Positions 20,901 through 28,732 of a stretch of DNA of 48,924 nt are shown piece after piece; position 1 is the stretch's first letter, and every line of letters begins with the position of its first letter. The DNA is taken from the NCBI GenBank assembly GCA_024643385.1, contig JAHEMZ010000016.1, positions 1 to 48,924 of the forward strand, written 5' to 3'. The DNA comes from Flavobacteriaceae bacterium. GTDB taxonomy: Bacteria; Bacteroidota; Bacteroidia; Flavobacteriales; Flavobacteriaceae. The position numbers and the translations under genes are program-made. Under the pieces are notes generated by a model that was given only the letters and a program-made list of their open reading frames with translations, was not told where the DNA came from and searched no databases.

Positions 20901-20933
20901 CCTTCCTTTTCTCCTCTATGAAGAGAAGGAAGG
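20901..20933 (+). promoter_or_regulatory. Hairpin between atpA and atpG
   Basis: CCTTCCTT (20901-20908) then CTC (20911-20913) pair with GAGAAGGAAGG (20923-20933), giving 11 pairs with a two-base bulge. No T-run follows, so a processing or stability role is more likely than termination. Confidence 0.5.
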
Positions 20934-20959
20934 CGTTCAGCTAAACTCAAAGAGAGCTT

Positions 20960-21829
20960 ATGGCTAACTTAAAGGAAATTAGAAATAGGATTTCATCGGT
21001 AGGTTCCACGATGCAGATCACCAGTGCCATGAAAATGGTATCTGCTGCAAAATTGAAGAAGGCGCAAGATGCCATTACAGCTATGCGTCCGTATTCAGAA
21101 ACCCTTACCACCTTACTCCAAAATTTAAGCGCAACCTTGGATAGCGATAGCGGAAGTAAATTTTCTGTACAACGAGAGGTGAAGAATGTTTTGGTAGTGG
21201 CGATCACTTCCAATCGCGGTTTGGCAGGTGCTTTTAATAGTAATGTAGTGAAAGAATGTAAGAAAAGCATCGCTGAAAACTATGCCGGTAAGAATGTTCA
21301 CTTTGTTACCTTGGGGAAAAAAGGGAACGATATTCTTAAGAAGACGGAGAAAGTAATAGAGAACAATAATGCGATCTTTGACGACCTTACATTCGATAAC
21401 AATGCAGCCATTGCGCAAAGATTAATGGATCTTTATGCCGAAGCACACTATGATAAGATCGTTATTATTTACAATAAGTTCAAGAATGCCGCTACGCAAT
21501 TAGTAATGCATGAGCAGTTCTTGCCCATCGTTGCTGCTGAAAAAAAGCAGGAGGATAAGGCAACTTCAGCGGATTTCATTTTTGAACCCTCCAAGGAAGA
21601 AATCGTAGAGGAACTAATTCCAAAAAGTTTAAAAACTCAATTGTTCAAAGCACTGCGGGATAGTGTTGCCAGTGAGCATGGAGCTCGAATGACCGCTATG
21701 CATAAGGCAACGGATAATGCTAAAGAATTAAAGGGTAACCTAACCTTAGAATATAACAAGGCTCGTCAAGCGGCAATCACAAATGAAATTTTAGAAATAG
21801 TTGGAGGAGCTGAGGCATTGGCAGGATAA
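20960..21829 (+). CDS. atpG: ATP synthase F1 subunit gamma
   Basis: A 289-residue central shaft protein that couples c-ring rotation to catalysis. The N-terminal helix IRNRISSVGSTMQITSAMKMVSAAK (in part) and the C-terminal LTLEYNKARQAAITNEILEIVGGAEA, both of which form the coiled coil inside the alpha3beta3 head, are clearly present. TSNRGLAGAFNSN is the conserved middle motif. It is the last gene of the operon and is followed by a strong terminator. Confidence 0.97.
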   Translation: MANLKEIRNRISSVGSTMQITSAMKMVSAAKLKKAQDAITAMRPYSETLTTLLQNLSATLDSDSGSKFSVQREVKNVLVVAITSNRGLAGAFNSNVVKECKKSIAENYAGKNVHFVTLGKKGNDILKKTEKVIENNNAIFDDLTFDNNAAIAQRLMDLYAEAHYDKIVIIYNKFKNAATQLVMHEQFLPIVAAEKKQEDKATSADFIFEPSKEEIVEELIPKSLKTQLFKALRDSVASEHGARMTAMHKATDNAKELKGNLTLEYNKARQAAITNEILEIVGGAEALAG

Positions 21830-21868
21830 TTTCTGAAACAACCTTGTATACTACCTAAACTTATGTGA

Positions 21869-21895
21869 AACCTCCCTATAACGGGAGGTTTTTTT
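21869..21895 (+). terminator. Rho-independent terminator of the atp operon
   Basis: AACCTCCC (21869-21876) and GGGAGGTT (21883-21890) form an eight-pair stem with loop TATAAC, followed directly by a T-run to 21895. Confidence 0.9.
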
Positions 21896-21929
21896 ATACC
21901 TTTAGGGCAAGATTATTGATAAAAGCCTT

Positions 21930-22430
21930 ATGAAAAAAATCACTTATTTCATTTTGTTCTGTTGTGTAAGTTTAGGTAATTATAGTTGCGCAGGTGGGAA
22001 GGATGTGCTTTTCGAAAAGGAACCTCCATTTAAAGTCAAAGCAGCCTTTTTTCAAACCTGGGTAGCCGGGATTGAAGGAGGTGGATCCGGAATAAATGTT
22101 TCTATTATCCTAGGTGAAATCTTTGAAGAAATAGAGGTGAAAGAAATATATTATCAGGACAAAGTGACAAAGGCGGTTCAAGACACACAAAATATAGATA
22201 AGTACACAGGTTTTTTTGTGAATGAGATTAATCGTGATATAGTTATGGACGTGAATGCAAAGAAAGAGGCGGCCAATACACCTCCTGAGAAATCGCTCTT
22301 CACATTAAGCAAAAATGAAGCGGTTCTCAGTTATCTGCATAATGGGGAATACGAATATTACAAAATATCCGACCTTGAAGAAAAACCAATAATTGCCTAT
22401 CCTGGAGCTTCTCCAAATGGGATTGATTAA
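21930..22430 (+). CDS. Putative lipoprotein of unknown function
   Basis: A 166-residue protein with a lipoprotein signal peptide; the lipobox-like NYSCAGG places the modified cysteine near residue 20. The mature part contains FQTWVAGIEGGGSGINVSI and mixed charged segments that suggest a beta-rich fold. I do not recognise the family. A TACCTTTA at 21897-21904, a one-mismatch -7 element just after the atp terminator, may be its promoter. It ends 18 bases before dut and may be cotranscribed with it. Confidence 0.7.
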   Translation: MKKITYFILFCCVSLGNYSCAGGKDVLFEKEPPFKVKAAFFQTWVAGIEGGGSGINVSIILGEIFEEIEVKEIYYQDKVTKAVQDTQNIDKYTGFFVNEINRDIVMDVNAKKEAANTPPEKSLFTLSKNEAVLSYLHNGEYEYYKISDLEEKPIIAYPGASPNGID

Positions 22431-22448
22431 ATTAGCAAATGAATTGAA

Positions 22449-22883
22449 ATGACCATTAAAATTATTAATACCTCCAATCATCCATTGCCTCATTATGAAA
22501 CAGAGGCTTCTGCAGGCATGGACCTAAGGGCGTTTTTGCCGACACCCATTCGATTAAATCCCATGGAACGAGCCATCATTAAAACAGGCTTATTTATGGA
22601 ATTACCCAAAGGCTACGAGGCGCAAGTAAGACCGCGAAGCGGATTGGCCGCAAAAAAGGGGATAACCGTTTTGAACGCCCCCGGAACAATTGATGCAGAC
22701 TATCGCGGTGAAATAGGAGTTATTTTAATTAATCTTTCAAATGATCCATTTACCGTTGAAAATGGAGAAAGGATCGCACAATTAGTGATTGCCAAACATG
22801 AACGGGCTATATGGGACGAGACGGTTACCTTATCTGAAACGGCTCGTGGAGAAGGAGGGTTTGGTAGTACCGGAGTTAAATAA
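22449..22883 (+). CDS. dut: dUTP diphosphatase
   Basis: A 144-residue trimeric dUTPase that hydrolyses dUTP to dUMP, keeping uracil out of DNA and feeding thymidylate synthesis. All five family motifs are present: [41 protein letters not shown] and the C-terminal GEGGFGSTG. The start is ATG 22449. It is followed after eight bases by a nucleotidyltransferase gene. Confidence 0.97.
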   Translation: MTIKIINTSNHPLPHYETEASAGMDLRAFLPTPIRLNPMERAIIKTGLFMELPKGYEAQVRPRSGLAAKKGITVLNAPGTIDADYRGEIGVILINLSNDPFTVENGERIAQLVIAKHERAIWDETVTLSETARGEGGFGSTGVK

Positions 22884-22891
22884 ATGAGCAC

Positions 22892-23908
22892 ATGAAAATT
22901 ATTGTCCCAATGGCGGGGCGAGGTTCACGTCTTCGTCCACATACCTTAACAGTGCCAAAACCACTTATCCCTGTGGCCGGAAGACCTATTGTCCACAGAT
23001 TAGTGAGTGACATTGCCAAAGTTTTAAAGGAACCCATTGAAGAGATCGCCTTTATTTTGGGAGAGCCCGCCTTTTTCGGATCGGATGTTGTTCAAGATCT
23101 AGAAGAATTGGCACACAGTTTAGGTGCCAAAGCAAGTATATACCGACAATTGGATCCCAAAGGTACCGGTCATGCCATTATGTGTGCCGCTCCTTCTTTA
23201 TCCGGCCCTGCTGTTATTGCATATGCAGATACGTTGATCCGTGCCAGTTTTGATCTGAATCGCGAAGTGGATAGTGTGATCTGGACCAAAAAAGTAACAA
23301 ATCCTGAAGCCTATGGTGTGGTGAACCTAAATAACAGAGGAGAGATCATTGAACTAGTAGAAAAACCACAAACCTATGTTAGTGATGAAGCTGTGATCGG
23401 AATATATTATTTTAAGGAAATAGGCGATTTAAAAAAGGAGTTGCAATATGTCTTGGATCACGATATAATCAATGGTGGGGAATATCAAATTAATGATGGG
23501 ATTAAAAGGATGATGACCGATGGGAAGATCTTCAAAACGGGCACCGTTGAAGAATGGATGGATTGTGGAAATAAAGCAGTAACAGTAGAGACTAACTCAA
23601 AAATGCTGCACTTTTTAATGAAAGACGGAGCCTCGTTGATTTCTGAGAATATATTTCTTGATAATTCAACAGTGATTGAACCCTGTTTTATTGATCAGGG
23701 AGTGACTATTAGAGACAGTAAAATCGGACCGAATGTTTCAATAGGAAAGGGCACAGTTATTGAGAATAGTACTGTTAAAAACAGCATAATACAATCTCAA
23801 TCCGCCATTAAAAATGCTACCTTAGATCAAGCCATGATAGGAAACCATGTCACTTATGACGGCAAGTTTACCCAGGTGAGTTTGGGCGACTACAGCGAAT
23901 TAGTATGA
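22892..23908 (+). CDS. Sugar-phosphate nucleotidyltransferase
   Basis: A 338-residue enzyme related to RmlA/ManC-type pyrophosphorylases, which make an NDP-sugar from a sugar-1-phosphate and an NTP. The N-terminal signature is PMAGRGSRLRPHT followed by PKPLIPVAGRPI, and the active-site region is YADTLI with later EEWMDCGNK. From about residue 245 the sequence changes to hexapeptide-type left-handed beta-helix repeats (SKIGPNVSIGKGTVIENSTV). The sugar and base are not decidable. The stop overlaps the TPR gene start by four bases (ATGA). Confidence 0.9.
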   Translation: MKIIVPMAGRGSRLRPHTLTVPKPLIPVAGRPIVHRLVSDIAKVLKEPIEEIAFILGEPAFFGSDVVQDLEELAHSLGAKASIYRQLDPKGTGHAIMCAAPSLSGPAVIAYADTLIRASFDLNREVDSVIWTKKVTNPEAYGVVNLNNRGEIIELVEKPQTYVSDEAVIGIYYFKEIGDLKKELQYVLDHDIINGGEYQINDGIKRMMTDGKIFKTGTVEEWMDCGNKAVTVETNSKMLHFLMKDGASLISENIFLDNSTVIEPCFIDQGVTIRDSKIGPNVSIGKGTVIENSTVKNSIIQSQSAIKNATLDQAMIGNHVTYDGKFTQVSLGDYSELV

Positions 23909-25275
23909 AATATGTTTTAATCATAACGAATTTGATTTTGTGGATGCTATGTTCCCACCTGACTCTAAATGCTCAGGAAATAGAGGAAGCACCTTCCGAT
24001 GATTTAGGGAATGTGACAGATGCCTTTCAGGAAAATTTTTTCGAGGCCTTGAAACAAAAGGGAATCGAAAACTATGAATTGGCCCTGGAATCTCTGAAAA
24101 AGGCGCACAAATCTACCGGAGGAGATCCCGAACAAGAAGCGGTGATCAACTTTGAAATGGCAAAAAATCTAACGCTCTTAAAACGTTACGATGAGGCGGA
24201 TCAATCCTTTCAAAAAGTGCTGGCAACAGAGGGGGATCGAATGGATGTGCTGGAATCATTATACGATCTATACTACCAACAAAGAAACTATGAAGCAGCC
24301 ATACCCTTAGTACAAAAACTGATAAAGAAAGATGACGATTACAAAGAAGACCTAGCAAATTTATACCATCAAACCAAACGCTATAATCTAGCTTTGGAAT
24401 TGTTGGATGAATTGGATGAAAGCTGGGGAGAAAGTGTATATAGGGACTCCTTGCGCAAACAGATCTATAAGATCACCGGGAACAATGAAGGTGCAATACA
24501 AGATCTGGAGACCAAAATTGAAAAGAACCCCAAAAAAGAACAAGATTACCTGAATCTTATTTTTTTGTATAGCCAGGAGGGAGATTCAGAAAAAGCTTTT
24601 GCGATGGCACAATCTTTACTGAATGAGATCCCCAACTCGAATAAAGTTCACTTGGCGCTATATAAATTTTATTTAGAAAAAGGGGATCTCCAACAAGCCA
24701 TACATTCTATTCAAATTATTTTTGAGAGTACAGAGATCGAGGAAGAAAGTAAATTAAAGGTGCTTAGTGATTACTTAAACTTTGTATCACAACATCCGGA
24801 ACATGAAGATACGGTGGAAGCATTGCTTCCCATTCTTTTAAAAAGTGAGCAAGGCGATAGATTTGAACAAATTGGAAATTATTTTGTTTCGAAGGGAAAT
24901 CGATCCATGGCATTGAAATTTTATAAAGAAGGAATTGGTTTGGATGGTGATAATTTCAGTTTGCTTAAGAACACTATTTTGTTGGAAATTGATACGGGTA
25001 ATTATAAAGATGCCGCCCTATTAAGTGAAAATGGGCTGGCTGTTTTTCCCGCACAAGCATTGTTGTATCTGCTGAATGGAGTAGCGTATAATAAATTAAA
25101 TGATCCCAATAGCGCGATCAGTAGCTTGGAAATGGGCCTTGATTTTCTATTGGACGACCCAAAGATGGAAAGAGATTTCTATTTACAGTTCGCGGAAGCT
25201 TATCGACAGAAAGGGGATTTAAAAAAAGTGGAGATTTGGAACAATAAGGCAACACAAATTCAGATTTTGAATTAA
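23905..25275 (+). CDS. Secreted tetratricopeptide repeat protein
   Basis: A 456-residue protein with an N-terminal signal peptide (about residues 1-23, ending LTLNAQ) and many TPR motifs spread from about residue 50 to the end, for example NYELALESLKKAH, RYDEADQSFQKVL, NYEAAIPLVQKLI and GDLKKVEIWNNKA. TPR arrays bind proteins, so it probably acts as a periplasmic scaffold. Its tight coupling to the DUF4292 lipoprotein and EnvC-like genes suggests a shared role in the envelope, but the partner is unknown. Confidence 0.9.
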   Translation: MKYVLIITNLILWMLCSHLTLNAQEIEEAPSDDLGNVTDAFQENFFEALKQKGIENYELALESLKKAHKSTGGDPEQEAVINFEMAKNLTLLKRYDEADQSFQKVLATEGDRMDVLESLYDLYYQQRNYEAAIPLVQKLIKKDDDYKEDLANLYHQTKRYNLALELLDELDESWGESVYRDSLRKQIYKITGNNEGAIQDLETKIEKNPKKEQDYLNLIFLYSQEGDSEKAFAMAQSLLNEIPNSNKVHLALYKFYLEKGDLQQAIHSIQIIFESTEIEEESKLKVLSDYLNFVSQHPEHEDTVEALLPILLKSEQGDRFEQIGNYFVSKGNRSMALKFYKEGIGLDGDNFSLLKNTILLEIDTGNYKDAALLSENGLAVFPAQALLYLLNGVAYNKLNDPNSAISSLEMGLDFLLDDPKMERDFYLQFAEAYRQKGDLKKVEIWNNKATQIQILN

Positions 25276-25280
25276 GAAAA

Positions 25281-26063
25281 ATGAAAAGACTGTATTATAG
25301 CATAATGTTGATTTCGCTCCTCGTCTTAAGTGGATGTGGAGGTGCCAAAAAGATCATGGAGGCGGAAGTTAGTTCCTCCGTTCCCATGGCACAAATACTT
25401 GTTTCGCACAATGAAGCCCTTCCCAATTTCAATACCCTGGCTTCTAAGGTACAAGTAGTCTATGACGACGGAAATAAACAACAATCCATGACGGTAAGTT
25501 TGCGAATGGAAAAGGACAGGATCATATGGATAAAAGCTTCTTTACTTGGCATTACACTTGCAAAGGCCATAATTACCCCGGAACGAGTGAGTTATTATGA
25601 AACGATCTCCAACACCTATTTTGATGGCGACTTTAGCCTATTAAGTGATTGGTTGGGTACAGAATTAGATTTTGATAAGGCCCAAGCAATACTATTAGGA
25701 CAGTCTATTTTCAGAATGAACGAAGACAATTATCAGGTAACAATGGCGCAAAACCGCTATAAGTTGCAACCTAAAAATCAACCTCAAAATTTTATTCATT
25801 CGTTGTTTTTGAATCCGGATAATTTTAAAGTACTCTCAGGATCGCTTTCTCAACCCAATGATAGTCGGATGTTTTCTCTTCGATATGGGGATTATCAACA
25901 AGTGGAGGGCAGTTATTATCCTTCCGATATTTGGATTGATGCTACTGATAAAGACGAGAAAACAAAAATATCCGTTACCTATAAAAATATTGATGTGAAC
26001 GCCGCTGTGAGTTTTCCCTTCGATATACCTGAAGGGTTTGAACAAATTCGTTTGTCAAAATGA
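25281..26063 (+). CDS. DUF4292 lipoprotein
   Basis: A 260-residue lipoprotein; the signal peptide ends in LSGCGG (modified Cys at about residue 19). The mature part, with NTLASKVQVVYDDGNKQQSMTVSLRME and later ITLAKAIITPERVSYYE, fits DUF4292, whose fold resembles LolA/LolB-type lipoprotein carriers. A role in carrying lipids or lipoproteins across the periplasm is inference. It lies six bases after the TPR gene and overlaps the EnvC-like gene by four bases (ATGA). Confidence 0.85.
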   Translation: MKRLYYSIMLISLLVLSGCGGAKKIMEAEVSSSVPMAQILVSHNEALPNFNTLASKVQVVYDDGNKQQSMTVSLRMEKDRIIWIKASLLGITLAKAIITPERVSYYETISNTYFDGDFSLLSDWLGTELDFDKAQAILLGQSIFRMNEDNYQVTMAQNRYKLQPKNQPQNFIHSLFLNPDNFKVLSGSLSQPNDSRMFSLRYGDYQQVEGSYYPSDIWIDATDKDEKTKISVTYKNIDVNAAVSFPFDIPEGFEQIRLSK

Positions 26064-27286
26064 TAAAGAAAGCGCTTCTTTTTAGCTTATGGGTCGTATT
26101 ATTTGCGGCCGCACCATGCTTTTCCCAATCCAAAAAACAACAAGAACTGGAAGATAAGCGTCAAGCTCTTCTGGAAGAAATTCAAAAAATTAATTCGTTG
26201 TTATTCAAGACAAAAGGTGAGAAGAAATCGGTACTAGCGGAAGTGGAAGATCTGGATCAACGAATAGCCACCAGAGAAAATTTAATTCGCGTGACCAATC
26301 AACAGGCAAATTTATTGACGCGAGAGATCAATACCAACTTGAGTTCTATCGATCAATTAAAGGAAGAATTGACGGTATTAAAAAAGGATTACGCAGCCAT
26401 GATCACGAAGTCGTATAAAAGTAAATCCCAACAGAGTCGTATCATGTTCTTACTATCTTCTGAGAACTTTCTTCAAGCTTATAAACGAGTCCAATACATG
26501 AAGCAGTATACTCGTTTCAGAAAAAAGCAAGGCGAAGATATTCAGATCAAAAGTGTCCAACTAAAAAAATTGAATGAAGATTTGATCCAGCAAAAAAAGG
26601 ACAAGCAAAAATTAATCGACGAGAACAAAAAGGAAAAGGGGAAGCTGGACGCTGAAAAGCAATCTCAGCAATCACTTATTGCTACTTTAAAAAAGGAGGA
26701 GGGGAAATTTGAAAGTCAAATTCGTGAAAAACAGAAGGAAGCCTCCAGAATTGAAAAGGAAATAGATGCCCTGATTAAGGCAGCCATTGCTGAATCTAAT
26801 AAGGCCTCGGGAACAACAAAAACCACCACATCGAACACTTTTGCCTTAACCCCGGAAGCCAAGGCTTTGGCCGCCGATTTTAAGAATAACAAAGGCAAGC
26901 TTATTTGGCCGGTCGAGAAGGGTCGAGTGATCACCCCTTACGGAAAGAGACAACATCCCCAATTTCCAAATGTGACCCAAGATCACAACGGAGTAGAAAT
27001 TATTACAGAGCCTAACGCGAAGGCAAGAGCGGTGTTCTCCGGAGAAGTTTTACAGGTGCAACAACTTAAAGGAGCCAATAAAGCGGTTTACATAAGACAC
27101 GGGGACTATATCACCATTTATAACAACCTGGCAACGGTTACCGTAAAAAAGGGAGATAAAGTCACTTCTAAACAGGAAATAGGTACCGTTTTTACGCATC
27201 CAACTACGGGTCGAGCCGTCTTAAAGTTCTTTGTTTATCAGAACACTCAAAAAATGAATCCTGCCGACTGGATCTATAAAATGTGA
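26060..27286 (+). CDS. EnvC-like protein with degenerate LytM domain
   Basis: A 408-residue exported protein: a signal peptide (1-22, ending PCFSQ), a long coiled coil (about 24-250, many Gln/Lys/Glu heptads), a Ser/Thr-rich linker and a C-terminal LytM/M23 domain (about 290-408). The zinc ligands of active M23 peptidases are mostly lost: HxxxD has become HNGVE, the YxHL histidine is Asn in IYNNL, and LHFEV has become LKFFV. It therefore probably does not cut peptidoglycan but activates an amidase, as EnvC and NlpD do. It is the last gene of the dut operon. Confidence 0.9.
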   Translation: MIKKALLFSLWVVLFAAAPCFSQSKKQQELEDKRQALLEEIQKINSLLFKTKGEKKSVLAEVEDLDQRIATRENLIRVTNQQANLLTREINTNLSSIDQLKEELTVLKKDYAAMITKSYKSKSQQSRIMFLLSSENFLQAYKRVQYMKQYTRFRKKQGEDIQIKSVQLKKLNEDLIQQKKDKQKLIDENKKEKGKLDAEKQSQQSLIATLKKEEGKFESQIREKQKEASRIEKEIDALIKAAIAESNKASGTTKTTTSNTFALTPEAKALAADFKNNKGKLIWPVEKGRVITPYGKRQHPQFPNVTQDHNGVEIITEPNAKARAVFSGEVLQVQQLKGANKAVYIRHGDYITIYNNLATVTVKKGDKVTSKQEIGTVFTHPTTGRAVLKFFVYQNTQKMNPADWIYKM

Positions 27287-27323
27287 CGCTCAACTAGTTA
27301 AGAATTTTGAAAAACAATAAGGC

Positions 27324-27905
27324 CTATCTCCTTCTTAATTTTATAAATAATTCACTATCCTTTCTGGGAGGAATGGAATTATAGGCTGCTTCCATTAGTT
27401 CAATTTCAAAAAGAGGCTTGAAATAAGAAAGATATTCGTCCTTGTTCCCGCCAAATGGAGGTTCGGATATATTTAAGGGGACATTGAATAAGAGTCCTAC
27501 CAATTTTCCATTGGGCTTCAAAAGAGAATGCATTTTTTCTGCATAATTCGAACGAAGAGTAGGGTCTAACGCACAGAAAAAAGTTTGTTCTATGATGAGA
27601 TCGAATTCTTTCTGAAGTGTAAAAAAATCGCCCAGAATAAGTTGGTCCTTTGGAAAGTTAGGAACGCGATGCGTAAGATTTTCCAATGCCTTTTTCGAAA
27701 TATCAACGACATACACATGGTTAAAACCCAGATGGTATAAATATTCGGCTTCATACGCATTTCCTCCTCCGGGAATAAGGATGTGCAGGCTCTTCGAAGT
27801 GAGTTGATCAAAGTATGTTTTTAAAGGTGTTGAGACATAGCCAATGTCCCAACCGGTAGTACCTTCCTCATAGCGTGAATTCCAATAGGAAGCATCCAGT
27901 TTCAT
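27324..27905 (-). CDS. TPMT-like SAM-dependent methyltransferase
   Basis: A 193-residue class I methyltransferase of the thiopurine S-methyltransferase-like family. Motifs are WNSRYEEGTTGWDIGYVS (about residues 7-24, the family opening), ILIPGGGNAYEAEYLYHLGF for SAM binding, and IIEQTFFCALDP (motif IV region). Family members methylate thiols, thiopurines, halides or bisulfide. Start ATG 27905 fits the family and lies one base after the preceding CxxC-protein stop; the alternative start at 27932 would overlap that gene. As third gene of a rhodanese operon it may methylate sulfide or a thiol, which is inference. Confidence 0.85.
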   Translation of the reverse strand: MKLDASYWNSRYEEGTTGWDIGYVSTPLKTYFDQLTSKSLHILIPGGGNAYEAEYLYHLGFNHVYVVDISKKALENLTHRVPNFPKDQLILGDFFTLQKEFDLIIEQTFFCALDPTLRSNYAEKMHSLLKPNGKLVGLLFNVPLNISEPPFGGNKDEYLSYFKPLFEIELMEAAYNSIPPRKDSELFIKLRRR

Positions 27906-27906
27906 A

Positions 27907-28176
27907 CTATTGCCCGAGTTTTCCTGTGGCACAACTTACGAAGGATTTCGCTTTGGTGATCACCGAATTTTTGTCTCCTACCAGAGGATAGCCGATAGCG
28001 GCAAGGGATTTTTCAACTAAGGGGATCGTTTCTTCTTTTTCGAAAGTGATGTGTACCAAATTTTGGTCAACATCCACATCTACCGTTGAAACATCAGAAA
28101 TATGCGCTATTTTTTCTGAAATGGTTTTAGCGCATCCGCCACATTTCAGGTTTTGTACTTGTAACGTTGTTTTCAT
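27907..28176 (-). CDS. Heavy-metal-associated (HMA) domain protein
   Basis: An 89-residue soluble protein with a ferredoxin-like HMA fold. The MxCxxC-type site is at C12 and C15 in NLKCGGCAKTI; the usual Met is replaced by Leu. A further cysteine, C82, lies in the short tail VSCATGKLG. HMA proteins carry copper or other soft metals, but CxxC could also bind persulfide. It sits 12 bases after the rhodanese gene and one base before the methyltransferase, so it is inside a three-gene operon linked to sulfur chemistry. Confidence 0.9.
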   Translation of the reverse strand: MKTTLQVQNLKCGGCAKTISEKIAHISDVSTVDVDVDQNLVHITFEKEETIPLVEKSLAAIGYPLVGDKNSVITKAKSFVSCATGKLGQ

Positions 28177-28188
28177 TTTATAAATGAT

Positions 28189-28551
28189 TTACCATTCTGA
28201 ATATCCGCCTTTCAAATCATAGATTTCTTTGAAACCCATTTCTTCCAAAAGTAAGGCCGCTTTATGACTTCTTCCTCCGGAATGACAATAAAGGAACACA
28301 GGTTTTTCTTTGTTTAATTCCTTGATCGCTTTTGAAAAATAATCAGGATTTAAAAAATCTATATTGATGGCATAAGCTATATGACCGTTTTTATATTCCT
28401 CGGGAGTCCGCACATCGACCAGCTGAACCGTATTGGTTTCTATAGCCGATTTGAATGCTGCTTTGTCTACAATTGTAATGGGATCCTTTTCCTGAGCAAG
28501 AGCCCCTAAAACGAAAAGGAATAGAAAAAAGGAAGTGAATAGTTTCTTCAT
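28189..28551 (-). CDS. Exported single-domain rhodanese
   Basis: A 120-residue protein with a Sec signal peptide (1-19, ending GALAQ), so it should act in the periplasm. The rhodanese domain fills the rest: DVRTPEEYKNGHI and the catalytic loop CHSGGRS, with C89 as the persulfide-carrying cysteine. It would transfer sulfane sulfur from thiosulfate, polysulfide or a persulfide to an acceptor thiol. It is the first gene of the rhodanese-HMA-methyltransferase operon, preceded by a palindromic Crp/Fnr-like site and a leader hairpin. Confidence 0.93.
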   Translation of the reverse strand: MKKLFTSFFLFLFVLGALAQEKDPITIVDKAAFKSAIETNTVQLVDVRTPEEYKNGHIAYAINIDFLNPDYFSKAIKELNKEKPVFLYCHSGGRSHKAALLLEEMGFKEIYDLKGGYSEW

Positions 28552-28565
28552 GGTCTCTTATTATG

Positions 28566-28598
28566 AAAGAAGTAACCCAAAGATAGGGTTACTTCTTT
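28566..28598 (-). promoter_or_regulatory. 13-pair hairpin with internal -7 element before the rhodanese gene
   Basis: AAAGAAGTAACCC (28566-28578) is the exact reverse complement of GGGTTACTTCTTT (28586-28598), with a seven-base loop. On the minus strand the loop plus one stem base reads TATCTTTG (28578-28585), a perfect -7 element. It may be a second promoter inside a palindromic operator, a leader attenuator, or a terminator for the upstream gene. Confidence 0.6.
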
Positions 28599-28664
28599 TA
28601 TCAACCAACTAACCAACAACTTCTTCAGCGTTTATTTCACTGAATGAAAGCCATTTTATAGCAA

Positions 28665-28709
28665 CGAAACTAAGGGTAAAAATGTTCTCAGAAAGTAACA
28701 GATGTTACA
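28665..28709 (-). promoter_or_regulatory. Crp/Fnr-like operator and promoter of the rhodanese operon
   Basis: On the minus strand TGTAACATCTGTTACT (28694-28709) matches TGTAAC-N4-GTTACA at 11 of 12 positions. TAGTTTCG (28665-28672) is a -7 element with one mismatch. The palindrome centre (28701.5) is 36.5 bases from the last base of the -7 element, the same as before tauE. That equals about -41.5 from the predicted start, the class II activator position. Confidence 0.65.
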
Positions 28710-28732
28710 CAACGAAACTATTTTTAAAAAAA

